Assembly (NCBI RefSeq): GCF_051014445.1
Contig: NC_135136.1
Span: 11,240,001-11,304,000 of the forward strand
Source of the DNA: Colletes latitarsis
Taxonomy: Eukaryota > Arthropoda > Insecta > Hymenoptera > Colletidae
Direction of reading: 5' to 3'
DNA length: 64,000 bases
The notes under the pieces were generated by a model that was given only the letters and a program-made list of their open reading frames with translations, was not told the DNA's origin and searched no databases. The translations under genes were made by a program, and so were the position numbers. Below, one piece after another: positions 28,039 to 41,839 of this stretch; the stretch's first letter is position 1, and every line of letters begins with the position of its first letter.

Positions 28039-28082
28039 CCAGACCTAACCCAGACCTAACCCAGACCTAAACCAGACATAAC
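28039..28082. repeat. Nested 11-bp minisatellite, expanded to four units
   Basis: Normal monomers have two adjacent 11-bp units, CCAGACCTAAC and CCAGACATAAC. Here there are four: 28,039-28,049, 28,050-28,060, 28,061-28,071 (last base A) and 28,072-28,082. The monomer is 22 bp longer as a result. Confidence 0.93.
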
Positions 28083-28389
28083 TGGCGTTATCCTCTAAAA
28101 TATTAATCGAAACCAGGTTTAATTGACAGTTTCAGTGTAGTACCACATTACTACGTGATCCAAATCATAAAAAGCCCAGGATCTGGCCAACAAGTATGCG
28201 AAGAATGGGAAAGTATGAGTCAGATGATGGCAAATACCATACCTAATCCAGACACAACCGGTGTTTCCCCCTAAAATATTGATCGAAACCGGCTTTAATT
28301 GACTGTTTCGGTGTGGTAACACATTTCTACGTGATCCAAATCAGCAAAAGCCCAGGATATGGCCAACAAGTATGCGAAAAAAGCGAAAG

Positions 28390-28535
28390 CAAGAGGAAGA
28401 TAATTGCAATTACCAGACGGAGCCCAGACCTAACCGGTGATATCCCCTAAAACGTTGATCGAATACAGGTTGAATTGACTATTTCATTGTGGCACCACAT
28501 TAGTACGTGATCCTAACCAGTAAAAAACACAGGAT
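28390..28535. repeat. Divergent D-type monomer (representative)
   Basis: A clearly divergent subtype of the monomer. It reads CAAGAGGAAGATAATTGC where most have TATGAGCTAGATGATGGC, then GACGGAGCCCAGACC, GTTGATCGAATACAGG, and TTCATTGTGGCACCAC in place of the KpnI palindrome. The same type starts at 12,206, 12,911, 24,328, 28,390, 28,919, 37,202, 37,731, 43,200, 45,313, 50,949, 52,889, 55,002, 59,031, 59,560, 62,203 and 62,732. Weaker relatives begin at 11,344, 19,943, 22,213, 60,266 and 63,438. It is one fixed member of several different HORs, which makes it a good marker for aligning them. Confidence 0.85.
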
Positions 28536-31500
28536 CTGGGCAACAAGAATGCAAAAAATGCGAAAGTATGAGGCAGATGATTGCAGATACCAGACCAAAC
28601 CCAGACATAACCGGCGTTATCCTCTAAAATATTAATCCCAACCAGGTTTAATTGACTGTTTCGGTGTGGTACCACATTACTATGTAATCCAAACCAGAAA
28701 AGACCCAGGATCTAGACAACAAGTATGCGAAGAATGCGAAAGTATGAGTCAGATGATGGCAAATACCAGACCTAACCCAGACATAACCGGCGTTATCCTC
28801 TAAAATATTAAGCGGAACCAGGATTAATTGACTGTACCAGTGTGGTACCACATTACTACGCGATACAAATCAGAAAAAGCCCAGGATCTGGCCAACAAGT
28901 ATGCGAAAAATGCGAAAGCAAGAGGAAGATAATTGCAATTACCAGACGGAGCCCAGACCTAACCGGTGATATCCCCTAAAACGTTGATCGAATACAGGTT
29001 GAATTGACTATTTCATTGTGGCACCACATTAGAACGTGATCCTAACCAGTAAAAAACACAGGATCTGGCCAACAAGAGGGCAAAAAATGCGAAAGTATGA
29101 GGCAGATGATTGCAAATTACCAGACCTAACCAAACCTACCCGGCGTTATTCTCTAAAATATTAATGGGAACCAGGTTTAATTGTCTGTTTCAGTGTGGTA
29201 CCACATTCCAACGTGATCCAAACCGGAAAAAACCCAGGACCTTGTCAACAAGAATGCAAAACATGCGAAAGTATGAGGCAGATGATGGCAAATACCAGAC
29301 CTAACCCAGACATAACCGGCGTTATCCTCTAAAATATTAATCGCAACCAGGTTTAATTGACTGTTTCGGTGTGGTACCACATTACTATGTAATCCAAACC
29401 AGAAAAAGCCCAGGTTCTGGCCATTCAAGTATGCGAAGAATGCGAAAGGATGAGTCAGATGATGGCAAATACCAGACCTTACCCAGACATAACCGGCGTT
29501 ATCCTCTAAAATATTAATCGCAACCAGGATTAAATGACAGTTTCGGTGCGGTACCACATTACTATGTGATCCGAACCAGAAAAAACCCAGGATCTAGACA
29601 ACAAGTATGCGAAGAATGCGAAAGTATGAGTCAGATGATGGCAAATACCAGACCTAACCCAGACATAACCGGTGTTTCCCCTTAAAATATTGATCGAAAC
29701 CAGCTTTAATTGACTGTTTCGGTGTGGTAACACATTTCTACGTGATCCAAATTAGAAAAAGCCCAGGATCTGGCCAAGAAGTATGCGAAGAATGCCAAAG
29801 TATGAGTCAGATGATGGCAAATACCAGACCTAACCCAGACATAACCGGCGTTATCCTCTAAAATATTAGTCGCAACCAGGTTTAATTGACTATTTCATTG
29901 TGGCTCCACATTAGTACGTGATCCTAACCAGTAAAAAACACAGGATCTTGGCAACAAGAAAGCAAAAAAGCGAAAGTATGAGGCAGATGATTGCAAATAC
30001 CAGACCTAACACAAACCTAACCGGCGTGGTTCTCTAAACTATTAATCGGAACCAGGTTTAATTGACTGTTTCAGTGTGGTACCACTTTCCAACGTGATCC
30101 AAACCGGAAAAAACCCAGGATCTGGGCAACAAGAATGCAAAACATGCGAAAGTATGAGGCAGATATTGGCAAATACCAGACCTAACCTAGTCATAACCGG
30201 CGTTATCCTCAAAAATATTAATCGCAACCAGGTTTAATTGACAGTTTCGGTGTGGTACCACATTACTACGTAATCCAAACCGGAAAAAACCCAGGATCTG
30301 GCCAACAAGTTTGCGAAGAATGCGAAACTATGAGTCAGATGATGGCAAATACCAGACATAACCGGCGCTATCCTCTAAAATATTAATCGGAACCAGGTTT
30401 AATTGACTGTTCCAGTGTGGTACCACATTACTACGTGATCCAAATCAGCAAAAGCCCAGGATCTGGCCAACAGGTATGCGAAAAATGTGAAAGTATGAGC
30501 TAGATGATGGCAAATACCAGACCTAACCCAGACATAACCGGCGTTATCCTCTAAATTATTAGCCGCAACCAGGTTTAATTGACTGTTTCGGTGTGGTACC
30601 ACATTACTATGTGATCCAAACCATAAAAATCCCAGGATCTGGCCAAGAAGTATGCGAAGAATGCGAAAGTATGAGTCAGATGATGGCAAATACCAGACCT
30701 AATCCAGACATAACCGGTGTTTCCCCCTAAAATATTGATCGAAACCGGCGTTAATTGACTGTTTCGGTGTGGTAACACATTTCTACGTGATCCAAATCAG
30801 CAAAAGCTCAGGATATGGCCAACAAGTATGCGAAAAATGCGAAAGTATGAGCTAGATGATGGCAAATACCAGACCTAACCCCACATAACCGCCGTTATCC
30901 TCTAAAATATTAATCGAAACCAGTTTTAATTGACAGTTTCAGTGTAGTACCACATTACTACGTGATCCAAATCAGAAAAAGCCCAGGATCTGGCCAACAA
31001 GTATGCGAAGAATGGGAAAGTATGAGTCAGATGATGGCAAATACCAGACCTAATCCAGACATAACCGGTGTTTCCCCCTAAAATATTGATCGAAACCGGC
31101 GTTAATTGACTGTTTCGGTGTGGTAACACATTTCTACGTGATCCAAATCAGCAAAAGCCCAGGATCTGGCCAACAGGTATGCGAAAAATGTGAAAGTATG
31201 AGCTAGATGATGGCAAATACCAGACCTAAACCAGACATAACTGGCGTTATCCTCTAAAATATTAATCGAAACCAGGTTTAATTGACAGTTTCAGTGTAGT
31301 ACCACATTACTACGTGATCCAAATCAGAAAAAGCCCAGGATCTGGCCAACAAGTATGCGAAGAATGGGAAAGTATGAGTCAGATGATGGCAAATACCAGA
31401 CCTAACCCAGACATAACCGGCGTTATCCTCTAAAATATTAGTCGCAACCAGGTTTAATTGACTATTTCGGTGTGGTACCACATTACTACGTGATCCAAAT

Positions 31501-32968
31501 CAGAAAAAGCCCAGGATCTGGCCAACAAGTATGCGAAGAATGGGAAAGTATGAGTCAGATGATGGCAAATACCAGACCTAACCCAGACATAACCGGCGTT
31601 ATCCTCAAAACTATTAATCGCAACCAGGTTTAATTGACTGTTTCGGTGTGGTACCACATTACTACGTAATCCAAACCGGAAAAACCCCAGGATCTGGCCA
31701 ACAAGTTTGCGAAGAATGCGAAAGTATGAGTCAGATGATGGCAAATACCAGACCTAACCCAGACATAACCGGCGTTATCCTCTAAAATATTAGTCGCAAC
31801 CAGGTTTAATTGACTATTTCATTGTGGCACCACATTAGTACGTGATCCTAACCAGTAAAAAACACAGGATCTTGGCAACAAGAAAGCAAAAAAGCGAAAG
31901 TATGAGGCAGATGATTGCAAATACCAGACCTAACACAAACCTAACCGGCGTGGTTCTCTAAACTATTAATCGGAACCAGGTTTAATTGACTGTTTCAGTG
32001 TGGTACCACTTTCCAACGTGATCCAAACCGGAAAAAACCCAGGATCTGGGCAACAAGAATGCAAAACATGCGAAAGTATGAGGCAGATGTTGGCAAATAC
32101 CAGACCTAACCCAGTCATAACCGGCGTTATCCTCAAAAATATTAATCGCAACCAGGTTTAATTGACAGTTTCGGTGTGGTACCACATTACTACGTAATCC
32201 AAACCGGAAAAAACCCAGGATCTGGCCAACAAGTTTGCGAAGAATGCGAAACTATGAGTCAGATGATGGCAAATACCAGACATAACCGGCGCTATCCTCT
32301 AAAATATTAATCGGAACCAGGTTTAATTGACTGTTCCAGTGTGGTACCACATTACTACGTGATCCAAATCAGCAAAAGCCCAGGATCTGGCCAACAGGTA
32401 TGCGAAAAATGTGAAAGTATGAGCTAGATGATGGCAAATACCAGACCTAACCCAGACATAACCGGCGTTATCCTCTAAAATATTAGCCGCAACCAGGTTT
32501 AATTGACGGTTTCGGTGTGGTACCACATTACTATGTGATCCAAACCATAAAAATCCCAGGATCTGGCCAAGAAGTATGTGAAGAATGCGAAAGTATGAGT
32601 CAGATGATGGCAAATACCAGACCTAATCCAGACATAACCGGTGTTTCCCCCTAAAATATTGATCGAAACCGGCGTTAATTGACTGTTTCGGTGTGGTAAC
32701 ACATTTCTACGTGATCCAAATCAGCAAAAGCTCAGGATATGGCCAACAAGTATGCGAAAAATGCGAAAGTATGAGCTAGATGATGGCAAATACCAGACCT
32801 AACCCCACATAACCGCCGTTATCCTCTAAAATATTAATCGGAACCAGGTTTAATTGACTTTTTCGGCGTAGTGCCACATTACTACGTGATCCAAACTAGA
32901 AAAAGCCCAGGTTCTGGCCATTCAGGTATGCGAAAAATGCGGAAGTATGAGCTTGATGATGGCAAAGA

Positions 32969-33012
32969 CCAGACCTAACCCAGACCTAACCCAGACCTAA
33001 ACCAGACATAAC
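32969..33012. repeat. Nested 11-bp minisatellite, four units
   Basis: The same four-unit array as at 28,039, in a near-identical monomer later in the same 8.8-kb segment. Its presence twice in copy 1 of the segment points to an earlier exchange inside that segment. Confidence 0.92.
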
Positions 33013-36000
33013 TGGCGTTATCCTCTAAAATATTAATCGAAACCAGGTTTAATTGACAGTTTCAGTGTAGTACCACATTACTACGTGATCCAAATCAGAA
33101 AAAGCCCAGGATCTGGCCAACAAGTATGCGAAGAATGGGAAAGTATGAGTCAGATGATGGCAAATACCAGACCTAACCCAGACATAACCGGCGTTATCCT
33201 CTAAAATATTAGTCGCAACCAGGTTTCATTGACTATTTCGGTGTGGTACCACATTACTACGTAATCCAAACCGAAAAAAACCCAGGATCTGGGCAAGAAG
33301 TATGCGAAAAATGCGAAAGTATGAGCTAGGTGATTGCAAATACTGGAACTAACCCAGACATAACTGGCGTTATCCTCTAAAATATTAATCGCAACCAGGT
33401 TTAATTGACTGTTTCGGTGTGGTACCACATTACTATGTAATCCAAACCAGAAAAGACCCAGGATCTAGACAACAAGTATGTGAAGAATGCGAAAGTATGA
33501 GTCAGATGATGGCAAATACCAGACCTAACCCAGACATTACCGGTGTTTCCCCTTAAAATATTGATCGAAACCAGCTTTAATTGACTGTTTCGGTGTGGTA
33601 ACACATTTCTACGAGTTCCAAATCTGCAAAAGCCCAGGATCTGGCCAACAAGAATGCAAAAAATGCGAAAGTATGAGGCAGATGATTGCAAGTACCATAC
33701 CTAACACAAACCTAACCGGCGTTGTTCTCTAAACTATTAATCGGAACCAGGATTAATTGACTGCTTCAGTGTGGTACCACTTTCCAACGTGATCCAAACC
33801 GGAAAAAACCCAGGATCTGGCCAACAAGAATGCAAAACATGCGAAAGTATGAGGCAGATGTTGGCAAATATCAGAACTAACCCCGACATAACCGGCGTTA
33901 TTCTCTACAATGTTAACCGGAACCAGGATTAATTTACTGTTTCGGTGTGGTACCACATTATTGCGCAATCCAAATCAGAAAAAACCCAGGTTCTGGTCAA
34001 CAAGTATGCGAAAAATGCGAAAGCATGAGCTAGATCATGGCAAATAGCAGACCTAACCCAGAAAAAACCGGCGTTATCCTCTAAAATATTAATCGGAACC
34101 AGGTTTAATTGACTGTACCAGTATGGTACCACATTACAACGTGATCCAGATCAGAAAAAACCCAGGATCTGGCCAACAAGTATGCGAAGAATGCGAAAGT
34201 ATGAGTCAGATGATGACAAATACCAGACCTAACCCAGACATAACCGGCGTTATCCTCTAAAATATTAATCGCACCCAGGTCTAATTGACAGTTCCGGTGT
34301 GGTACCATATTACTATGTAATCAAACCAGAAAATATCCAGGGTCTGACCAACAGGTATGCGAAAAATGCGAAAGTATGAGCCAGATGATTGCAAATACCA
34401 GAACTAACCCAGACATAACCAGCGTTATCCTCTAAAATATTAATCGCAACCAGGTTTAATAAACTTTTTCGGTGTGGTACCACAATACTACGTGATCCAA
34501 ACCAGAAAGAACCCAGGATCTGGCCAACAACTATGCGAAAAATGCGAAAGGATGAGCTAGATGATGGCAAATACCAGACCTAACCCAGACATAACCGGGG
34601 TTATCCTATAAAATATTAATCGGAACCAGGTTTAGTTGACTGTTCCAGTGTGGTACCACATTACTACGTGATCCAAATCAGAAAAAGCCCAGGATCTGGT
34701 CAACAAGTATGCGAAAAATGCGAAAGTATGAGCTAGATGATGGCAAATAGCAGACCTAACCCAGACATAACCGGCGTTATCCTCTAAAATATTAATCGCA
34801 ACCAGGTTTAATTGACTGTTTCGGTGTGGTAAAAGAATACTATGTAATCCAAACCAGAAAAGACCCAGGATCTGGCCAACAAGTAAGCGAAGAATGCGAA
34901 AGTATGAGGCAGATGATTGCAAATACCAGACCTAACACAAACCTAACCGGCGTTGTTCTCTAAAATATTAATCGGAACCAGGATTAAATGACAGTTTCGG
35001 TGCGGTACCACATTACTATGTGATCAGAACCAGAAAAGACCCAGGGTCTAGACAACAAGTATGCGAAGAATGCGAAAGTATGAGTCAGATGATGGCAAAT
35101 ACCAGACCTAACCCAGACATAACCAGTGTTTCCCCTTAAAATATTGATCGAAACCAGCTTTAATTGACTGTTACGGTGTGGTAACACATTTCTACGTGAT
35201 CCAAATTAGAAAAAGCCCAGGATCTGGCCAAGAAGTATGCGAAGAATGCCAAAGTATGAGTCAGATGATGGCAAATACCAGACCTAACCCAGACATAACC
35301 GGCGTTATCCTCTAAAATATTAGTCGCAACCAGGTTTAATTGACTATTTCATTGTGGCACCACATTAGTACGTGATCCTAACCAGTAAAAAACACAGGAT
35401 CTTGGCAACAAGAAAGCAAAAAAGCGAAAGTATGAGGCAGATGATTGCAAATACCAGACCTAACAAATCCTAACCGGCGTGGTTCTCTAAACTATTAATC
35501 GGAACCAGGTTTAATTGACTGTTTCAGTGTGGTACCACTTTCCAACGTGATCCAAACCGGAAAAAACCCAGGATCTGGGCAACAAGAATGCAAAACATGC
35601 GAAAGTATGAGGCAGATGTTGGCAAATACCAGACCTAACCCAGACATAACCGGCGTTATCCTCCAAAATATTAATCGGAACCAGGATTAATTGACAGTTT
35701 CGGTGTGGTACCACATTACTACGTAATCCAAACCAGAAAAGACCCAGGATCTAGACAACAAGTATGCGAAGAATGCGAAAGTATGAGTCAGATGATGGCA
35801 AATACCAGACCTAACCCAGACATAACCGGCGTTATCCTCCAAAATATTAATCGGAACCAGGATTAATTGACAGTTTCGGTGTGGTACCACATTACTACGT
35901 AATCCAAACCGGAAAAAACCCAGGATCTGGCCAACAAGTTTGCGAAGAATGCGAAACTATGAGTCAGATGGTGGCAAATACCAGACATAACCGGCGCTAT

Positions 36001-36850
36001 CCTCTAAAATATTAATCGGAACCAGGTTTAATTGACTGTTCCAGTGTGGTACCACATTACTACGTGATCCAAATCAGCAAGAGCCCAGGATCTGGCCAAC
36101 AGGTATGCGAAACATGTGAAAGTATGAGCTAGATGATGGCAAATACCAGACCTAACCCAGACATAACTGGCGTTATCCTCTAAAATATTAATCGCAACCA
36201 GATTTAATTGACAGTCTCAGTGTAGTACCACATTACTATGTAATCCAAACCAGAAAAATCCCAGGATCTGGCCAAGAAGTATGCGAAGAATGCGAAGGTA
36301 TGAGTCAGATGATGGCCAATACCAGACCTAACCCAGACATAACCGGCGTTATCCTCTAAAATATTAGCCGCAACCAGGTTTAATTGACTGTTTCGGTGTG
36401 GTACCACATTACTATGTGATCCAAACCATAAAAATCCCAGGATCTGGCCAAGAAGTATGCGAAGAATGCGAAAGTATGAGTCAGATGATGGCAAATACCA
36501 GACCTAATCCAGACATAACCGGTGTTTCCCCCTAAAATATTGATCGAAACCGGCGTTAATTGACTGTTTCGGTGTGGTAACACATTTCTTCGTGATCCAA
36601 ATCAGCAAAAGCCCAGGATATGGCCAACAAGTATGCGAAAAATGCGAAAGTATGAGCTAGATGATGGCAAATACCAGACCTAACCCAGACATAACCGCCG
36701 TTATCCTCTAAAATATTAATCGGAACCAGGTTTAATTGACTTTTTCGGCGTGGTGCCACATTACTACGTGATCCAAACTAGAAAAAGCCCAGGTTCTGGC
36801 CATTCAAGTATGCGAAAAATGCGGAAGTATGAGCTTGATGATGGCAAAGA

Positions 36851-36894
36851 CCAGACCTAACCCAGACCTAACCCAGACCTAAACCAGACATAAC
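36851..36894. repeat. Nested 11-bp minisatellite, four units
   Basis: This is the counterpart of 28,039 in the second 8.8-kb copy, exactly 8,812 bp downstream. Confidence 0.92.
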
Positions 36895-39800
36895 TGGCGT
36901 TATCCTCTAAAATATTAATCGAAACCAGGTTTAATTGACAGTTTCAGTGTAGTACCACATTACTACGTGATCCAAATCATAAAAAGCCCAGGATCTGGCC
37001 AACAAGTATGCGAAGAATGGGAAAGTATGAGTCAGATGATGGCAAATACCATACCTAATCCAGACACAACCGGTGTTTCCCCCTAAAATATTGATCGAAA
37101 CCGGCTTTAATTGACTGTTTCGGTGTGGTAACACATTTCTACGTGATCCAAATCAGCAAAAGCCCAGGATATGGCCAACAAGTATGCGAAAAATGCGAAA
37201 GCAAGAGGAAGATAATTGCAATTACCAGACGGAGCCCAGACCTAACCGGTGATATCCCCTAAAACGTTGATCGAATACAGGTTGAATTGACTATTTCATT
37301 GTGGCACCACATTAGTACGTGATCCTAACCAGTAAAAAACACAGGATCTGGGCAACAAGAATGCAAAAAATGCGAAAGTATGAGGCAGATGATTGCAGAT
37401 ACCAGACCAAACCCAGACATAACCGGCGTTATCCTCTAAAATATTAATCCCAACCAGGTTTAATTGACTGTTTCGGTGTGGTACCACATTACTATGTAAT
37501 CCAAACCAGAAAAGACCCAGGATCTAGACAACAAGTATGCGAAGAATGCGAAAGTATGAGTCAGATGATGGCAAATACCAGACCTAACCCAGACATAACC
37601 GGCGTTATCCTCTAAAATATTAAGCGGAACCAGGATTAATTGACTGTACCAGTGTGGTACCACATTACTACGCGATACAAATCAGAAAAAGCCCAGGATC
37701 TGGCCAACAAGTATGCGAAAAATGCGAAAGCAAGAGGAAGATAATTGCAATTACCAGACGGAGCCCAGACCTAACCGGTGATATCCCCTAAAACGTTGAT
37801 CGAATACAGGTTGAATTGACTATTTCATTGTGGCACCACATTAGAACGTGATCCTAACCAGTAAAAAACACAGGATCTGGCCAACAAGAGGGCAAAAAAT
37901 GCGAAAGTATGAGGCAGATGATTGCAAATTACCAGACCTAACCAAACCTACCCGGCGTTATTCTCTAAAATATTAATGGGAACCAGGTTTAATTGTCTGT
38001 TTCAGTGTGGTACCACATTCCAACGTGATCCAAACCGGAAAAAACCCAGGACCTTGTCAACAAGAATGCAAAACATGCGAAAGTATGAGGCAGATGATGG
38101 CAAATACCAGACCTAACCCAGACATAACCGGCGTTATCCTCTAAAATATTAATCGCAACCAGGTTTAATTGACTGTTTCGGTGTGGTACCACATTACTAT
38201 GTAATCCAAACCAGAAAAAGCCCAGGTTCTGGCCATTCAAGTATGCGAAGAATGCGAAAGGATGAGTCAGATGATGGCAAATACCAGACCTTACCCAGAC
38301 ATAACCGGCGTTATCCTCTAAAATATTAATCGCAACCAGGATTAAATGACAGTTTCGGTGCGGTACCACATTACTATGTGATCCGAACCAGAAAAAACCC
38401 AGGATCTAGACAACAAGTATGCGAAGAATGCAAAAGTATGAGTCAGATGATGGCAAATACCAGACCTAACCCAGACATAACCGGTGTTTCCCCTTAAAAT
38501 ATTGATCGAAACCAGCTTTAATTGACTGTTTCGGTGTGGTAACACATTTCTACGTGATCCAAATTAGAAAAAGCCCAGGATCTGGCCAAGAAGTATGCGA
38601 AGAATGCCAAAGTATGAGTCAGATGATGGCAAATACCAGACCTAACCCAGACATAACCGGCGTTATCCTCTAAATTATTAGCCGCAACCAGGTTTAATTG
38701 ACTGTTTCGGTGTGGTACCACATTACTATGTGATCCAAACCATAAAAATCCCAGGATCTGGCCAAGAAGTATGCGAAGAATGCGAAAGTATGAGTCAGAT
38801 GATGGCAAATACCAGACCTAATCCAGACATAACCGGTGTTTCCCCCTAAAATATTGATCGAAACCGGCGTTAATTGACTGTTTCGGTGTGGTAACACATT
38901 TCTACGTGATCCAAATCAGCAAAAGCCCAGGATATGGCCAACAAGTATGCGAAAAATGCGAAAGTATGAGCTAGATGATGGCAAATACCAGACCTAACCC
39001 CACATAACCGCCGTTATCCTCTAAAATATTAATCGAAACCAGTTTTAATTGACAGTTTCAGTGTAGTACCACATTACTACGTGATCCAAATCAGAAAAAG
39101 CCCAGGATCTGGCCAACAAGTATGCGAAGAATGGGAAAGTATGAGTCAGATGATGGCAAATACCAGACCTAATCCAGACATAACCGGTGTTTCCCCCTAA
39201 AATATTGATCGAAACCGGCGTTAATTGACTGTTTCGGTGTGGTAACACATTTCTACGTGATCCAAATCAGCAAAAGCCCAGGATCTGGCCAACAGGTATG
39301 CGAAAAATGTGAAAGTATGAGCTAGATGATGGCAAATACCAGACCTAAACCAGACATAACTGGCGTTATCCTCTAAAATATTAATCGAAACCAGGTTTAA
39401 TTGACAGTTTCAGTGTAGTACCACATTACTACGTGATCCAAATCAGAAAAAGCCCAGGATCTGGCCAACAAGTATGCGAAGAATGGGAAAGTATGAGTCA
39501 GATGATGGCAAATACCAGACCTAACCCAGACATAACCGGCGTTATCCTCTAAAATATTAGTCGCAACCAGGTTTAATTGACTATTTCGGTGTGGTACCAC
39601 ATTACTACGTGATCCAAATCAGAAAAAGCCCAGGATCTGGCCAACAAGTATGCGAAGAATGGGAAAGTATGAGTCAGATGATGGCAAATACCAGACCTAA
39701 CCCAGACATAACCGGCGTTATCCTCAAAACTATTAATCGCAACCAGGTTTAATTGACTGTTTCGGTGTGGTACCACATTACTACGTAATCCAAACCGGAA

Positions 39801-41087
39801 AAACCCCAGGATCTGGCCAACAAGTTTGCGAAGAATGCGAAAGTATGAGTCAGATGATGGCAAATACCAGACCTAACCCAGACATAACCGGCGTTATCCT
39901 CTAAAATATTAGTCGCAACCAGGTTTAATTGACTATTTCATTGTGGCACCACATTAGTACGTGATCCTAACCAGTAAAAAACACAGGATCTTGGCAACAA
40001 GAAAGCAAAAAAGCGAAAGTATGAGGCAGATGATTGCAAATACCAGACCTAACACAAACCTAACCGGCGTGGTTCTCTAAACTATTAATCGGAACCAGGT
40101 TTAATTGACTGTTTCAGTGTGGTACCACTTTCCAACGTGATCCAAACCGGAAAAAACCCAGGATCTGGGCAACAAGAATGCAAAACATGCGAAAGTATGA
40201 GGCAGATGTTGGCAAATACCAGACCTAACCCAGTCATAACCGGCGTTATCCTCAAAAATATTAATCGCAACCAGGTTTAATTGACAGTTTCGGTGTGGTA
40301 CCACATTACTACGTAATCCAAACCGGAAAAAACCCAGGATCTGGCCAACAAGTTTGCGAAGAATGCGAAACTATGAGTCAGATGATGGCAAATACCAGAC
40401 ATAACCGGCGCTATCCTCTAAAATATTAATCGGAACCAGGTTTAATTGACTGTTCCAGTGTGGTACCACATTACTACGTGATCCAAATCAGCAAAAGCCC
40501 AGGATCTGGCCAACAGGTATGCGAAAAATGTGAAAGTATGAGCTAGATGATGGCAAATACCAGACCTAACCCAGACATAACCGGCGTTATCCTCTAAAAT
40601 ATTAGCCGCAACCAGGTTTAATTGACGGTTTCGGTGTGGTACCACATTACTATGTGATCCAAACCATAAAAATCCCAGGATCTGGCCAAGAAGTATGCGA
40701 AGAATGCGAAAGTATGAGTCAGATGATGGCAAATACCAGACCTAATCCAGACATAACCGGTGTTTCCCCCTAAAATATTGATCGAAACCGGCGTTAATTG
40801 ACTGTTTCGGTGTGGTAACACATTTCTACGTGATCCAAATCAGCAAAAGCTCAGGATATGGCCAACAAGTATGCGAAAAATGCGAAAGTATGAGCTAGAT
40901 GATGGCAAATACCAGACCTAACCCCACATAACCGCCGTTATCCTCTAAAATATTAATCGGAACCAGGTTTAATTGACTTTTTCGGCGTAGTGCCACATTA
41001 CTACGTGATCCAAACTAGAAAAAGCCCAGGTTCTGGCCATTCAGGTATGCCAAAAATGCGGAAGTATGAGCTTGATGATGGCAAAGA

Positions 41088-41131
41088 CCAGACCTAACCC
41101 AGACCTAACCCAGACCTAAACCAGACATAAC
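41088..41131. repeat. Nested 11-bp minisatellite, four units
   Basis: This is the counterpart of 32,969 in the second 8.8-kb copy, exactly 8,119 bp downstream, after the four-monomer loss. Confidence 0.92.
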
Positions 41132-41839
41132 TGGCGTTATCCTCTAAAATATTAATCGAAACCAGGTTTAATTGACAGTTTCAGTGTAGTACCACATTAC
41201 TACGTGATCCAAATCAGAAAAAGCCCAGGATCTGGCCAACAAGTATGCGAAGAATGGGAAAGTATGAGTCAGATGATGGCAAATACCAGACCTAACCCAG
41301 ACATAACCGGCGTTATCCTCTAAAATATTAGTCGCAACCAGGTTTAATTGACTATTTCGGTGTGGTACCACATTACTACGTAATCCAAACCGAAAAAAAC
41401 CCAGGATCTGGGCAAGAAGTATGCGAAAAATGCGAAAGTATGAGCTAGGTGATTGCAAATACTGGAACTAACCCAGACATAACTGGCGTTATCCTCTAAA
41501 ATATTAATCGCAACCAGGTTTAATTGACTGTTTCGGTGTGGTACCACATTACTATGTAATCCAAACCAGAAAAGACCCAGGATCTAGACAACAAGTATGT
41601 GAAGAATGCGAAAGTATGAGTCAGATGATGGCAAATACCAGACCTAATCCAGACATAACCGGTGTTTCCCCCTAAAATATTGATCGAAACCGGCTTTAAT
41701 TGACTGTTTCGGTGTGGTAACACATTTCTACGTGATCCAAATCAGCAAAAGCCCAGGATATGGCCAACAAGTATGCGAAAAATGCGAAAGTATGAGGCAG
41801 ACGATGGCAAATACCAGACCTAACCCAGACATAACCGCC

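Larger units (their letters stand above)
25051..33863. repeat. 8.8-kb segmental duplication, copy 1 (50 monomers)
   Basis: The segment begins at GCAAATATCAGAACTAACCC (25,051), where identity with copy 2 at 33,864 starts; just upstream the two differ. Matching points are 8,813 bp apart at the left and 8,812 bp apart from about 27.4 to 29.85 kb, and 8,119 bp apart from 30.54 to about 33.53 kb. By eye the copies differ at only scattered bases, so the duplication is recent compared with the divergence between neighbouring monomers. It contains D-type monomers at 28,390 and 28,919 and expanded 11-bp arrays at 28,039 and 32,969. Confidence 0.9.
33864..41646. repeat. 8.8-kb segmental duplication, copy 2, lacking four monomers
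   Basis: This copy follows copy 1 directly. At about 38,669 the match jumps: sequence that follows 29,857 in copy 1 is missing, and the copy resumes with what lies at 30,550 in copy 1. The missing 693 bp is four monomers, one of which is 11 bp short in copy 1. The match to copy 1 ends near 41,646, where AGACCTAATCCAGACATAAC replaces the copy 1 sequence. The expanded 11-bp arrays recur at 36,851 and 41,088. Confidence 0.9.

Noticed and set aside
28039..28082. Interstitial telomere repeat (CCTAACCC strings)
   Set aside because: The match to CCCTAA-type repeats is only about 8 bases and the true period is 11 bp, not 6 or 7. It is part of the monomer.
12834..38116. Three plus-strand reading frames of about 65 codons (12,834-13,031; 29,110-29,304; 37,922-38,116)
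   Set aside because: They lie wholly within satellite monomers, and two are the same sequence in the duplicated 8.8-kb copies. There is no ribosome or promoter context and no recognisable domain.
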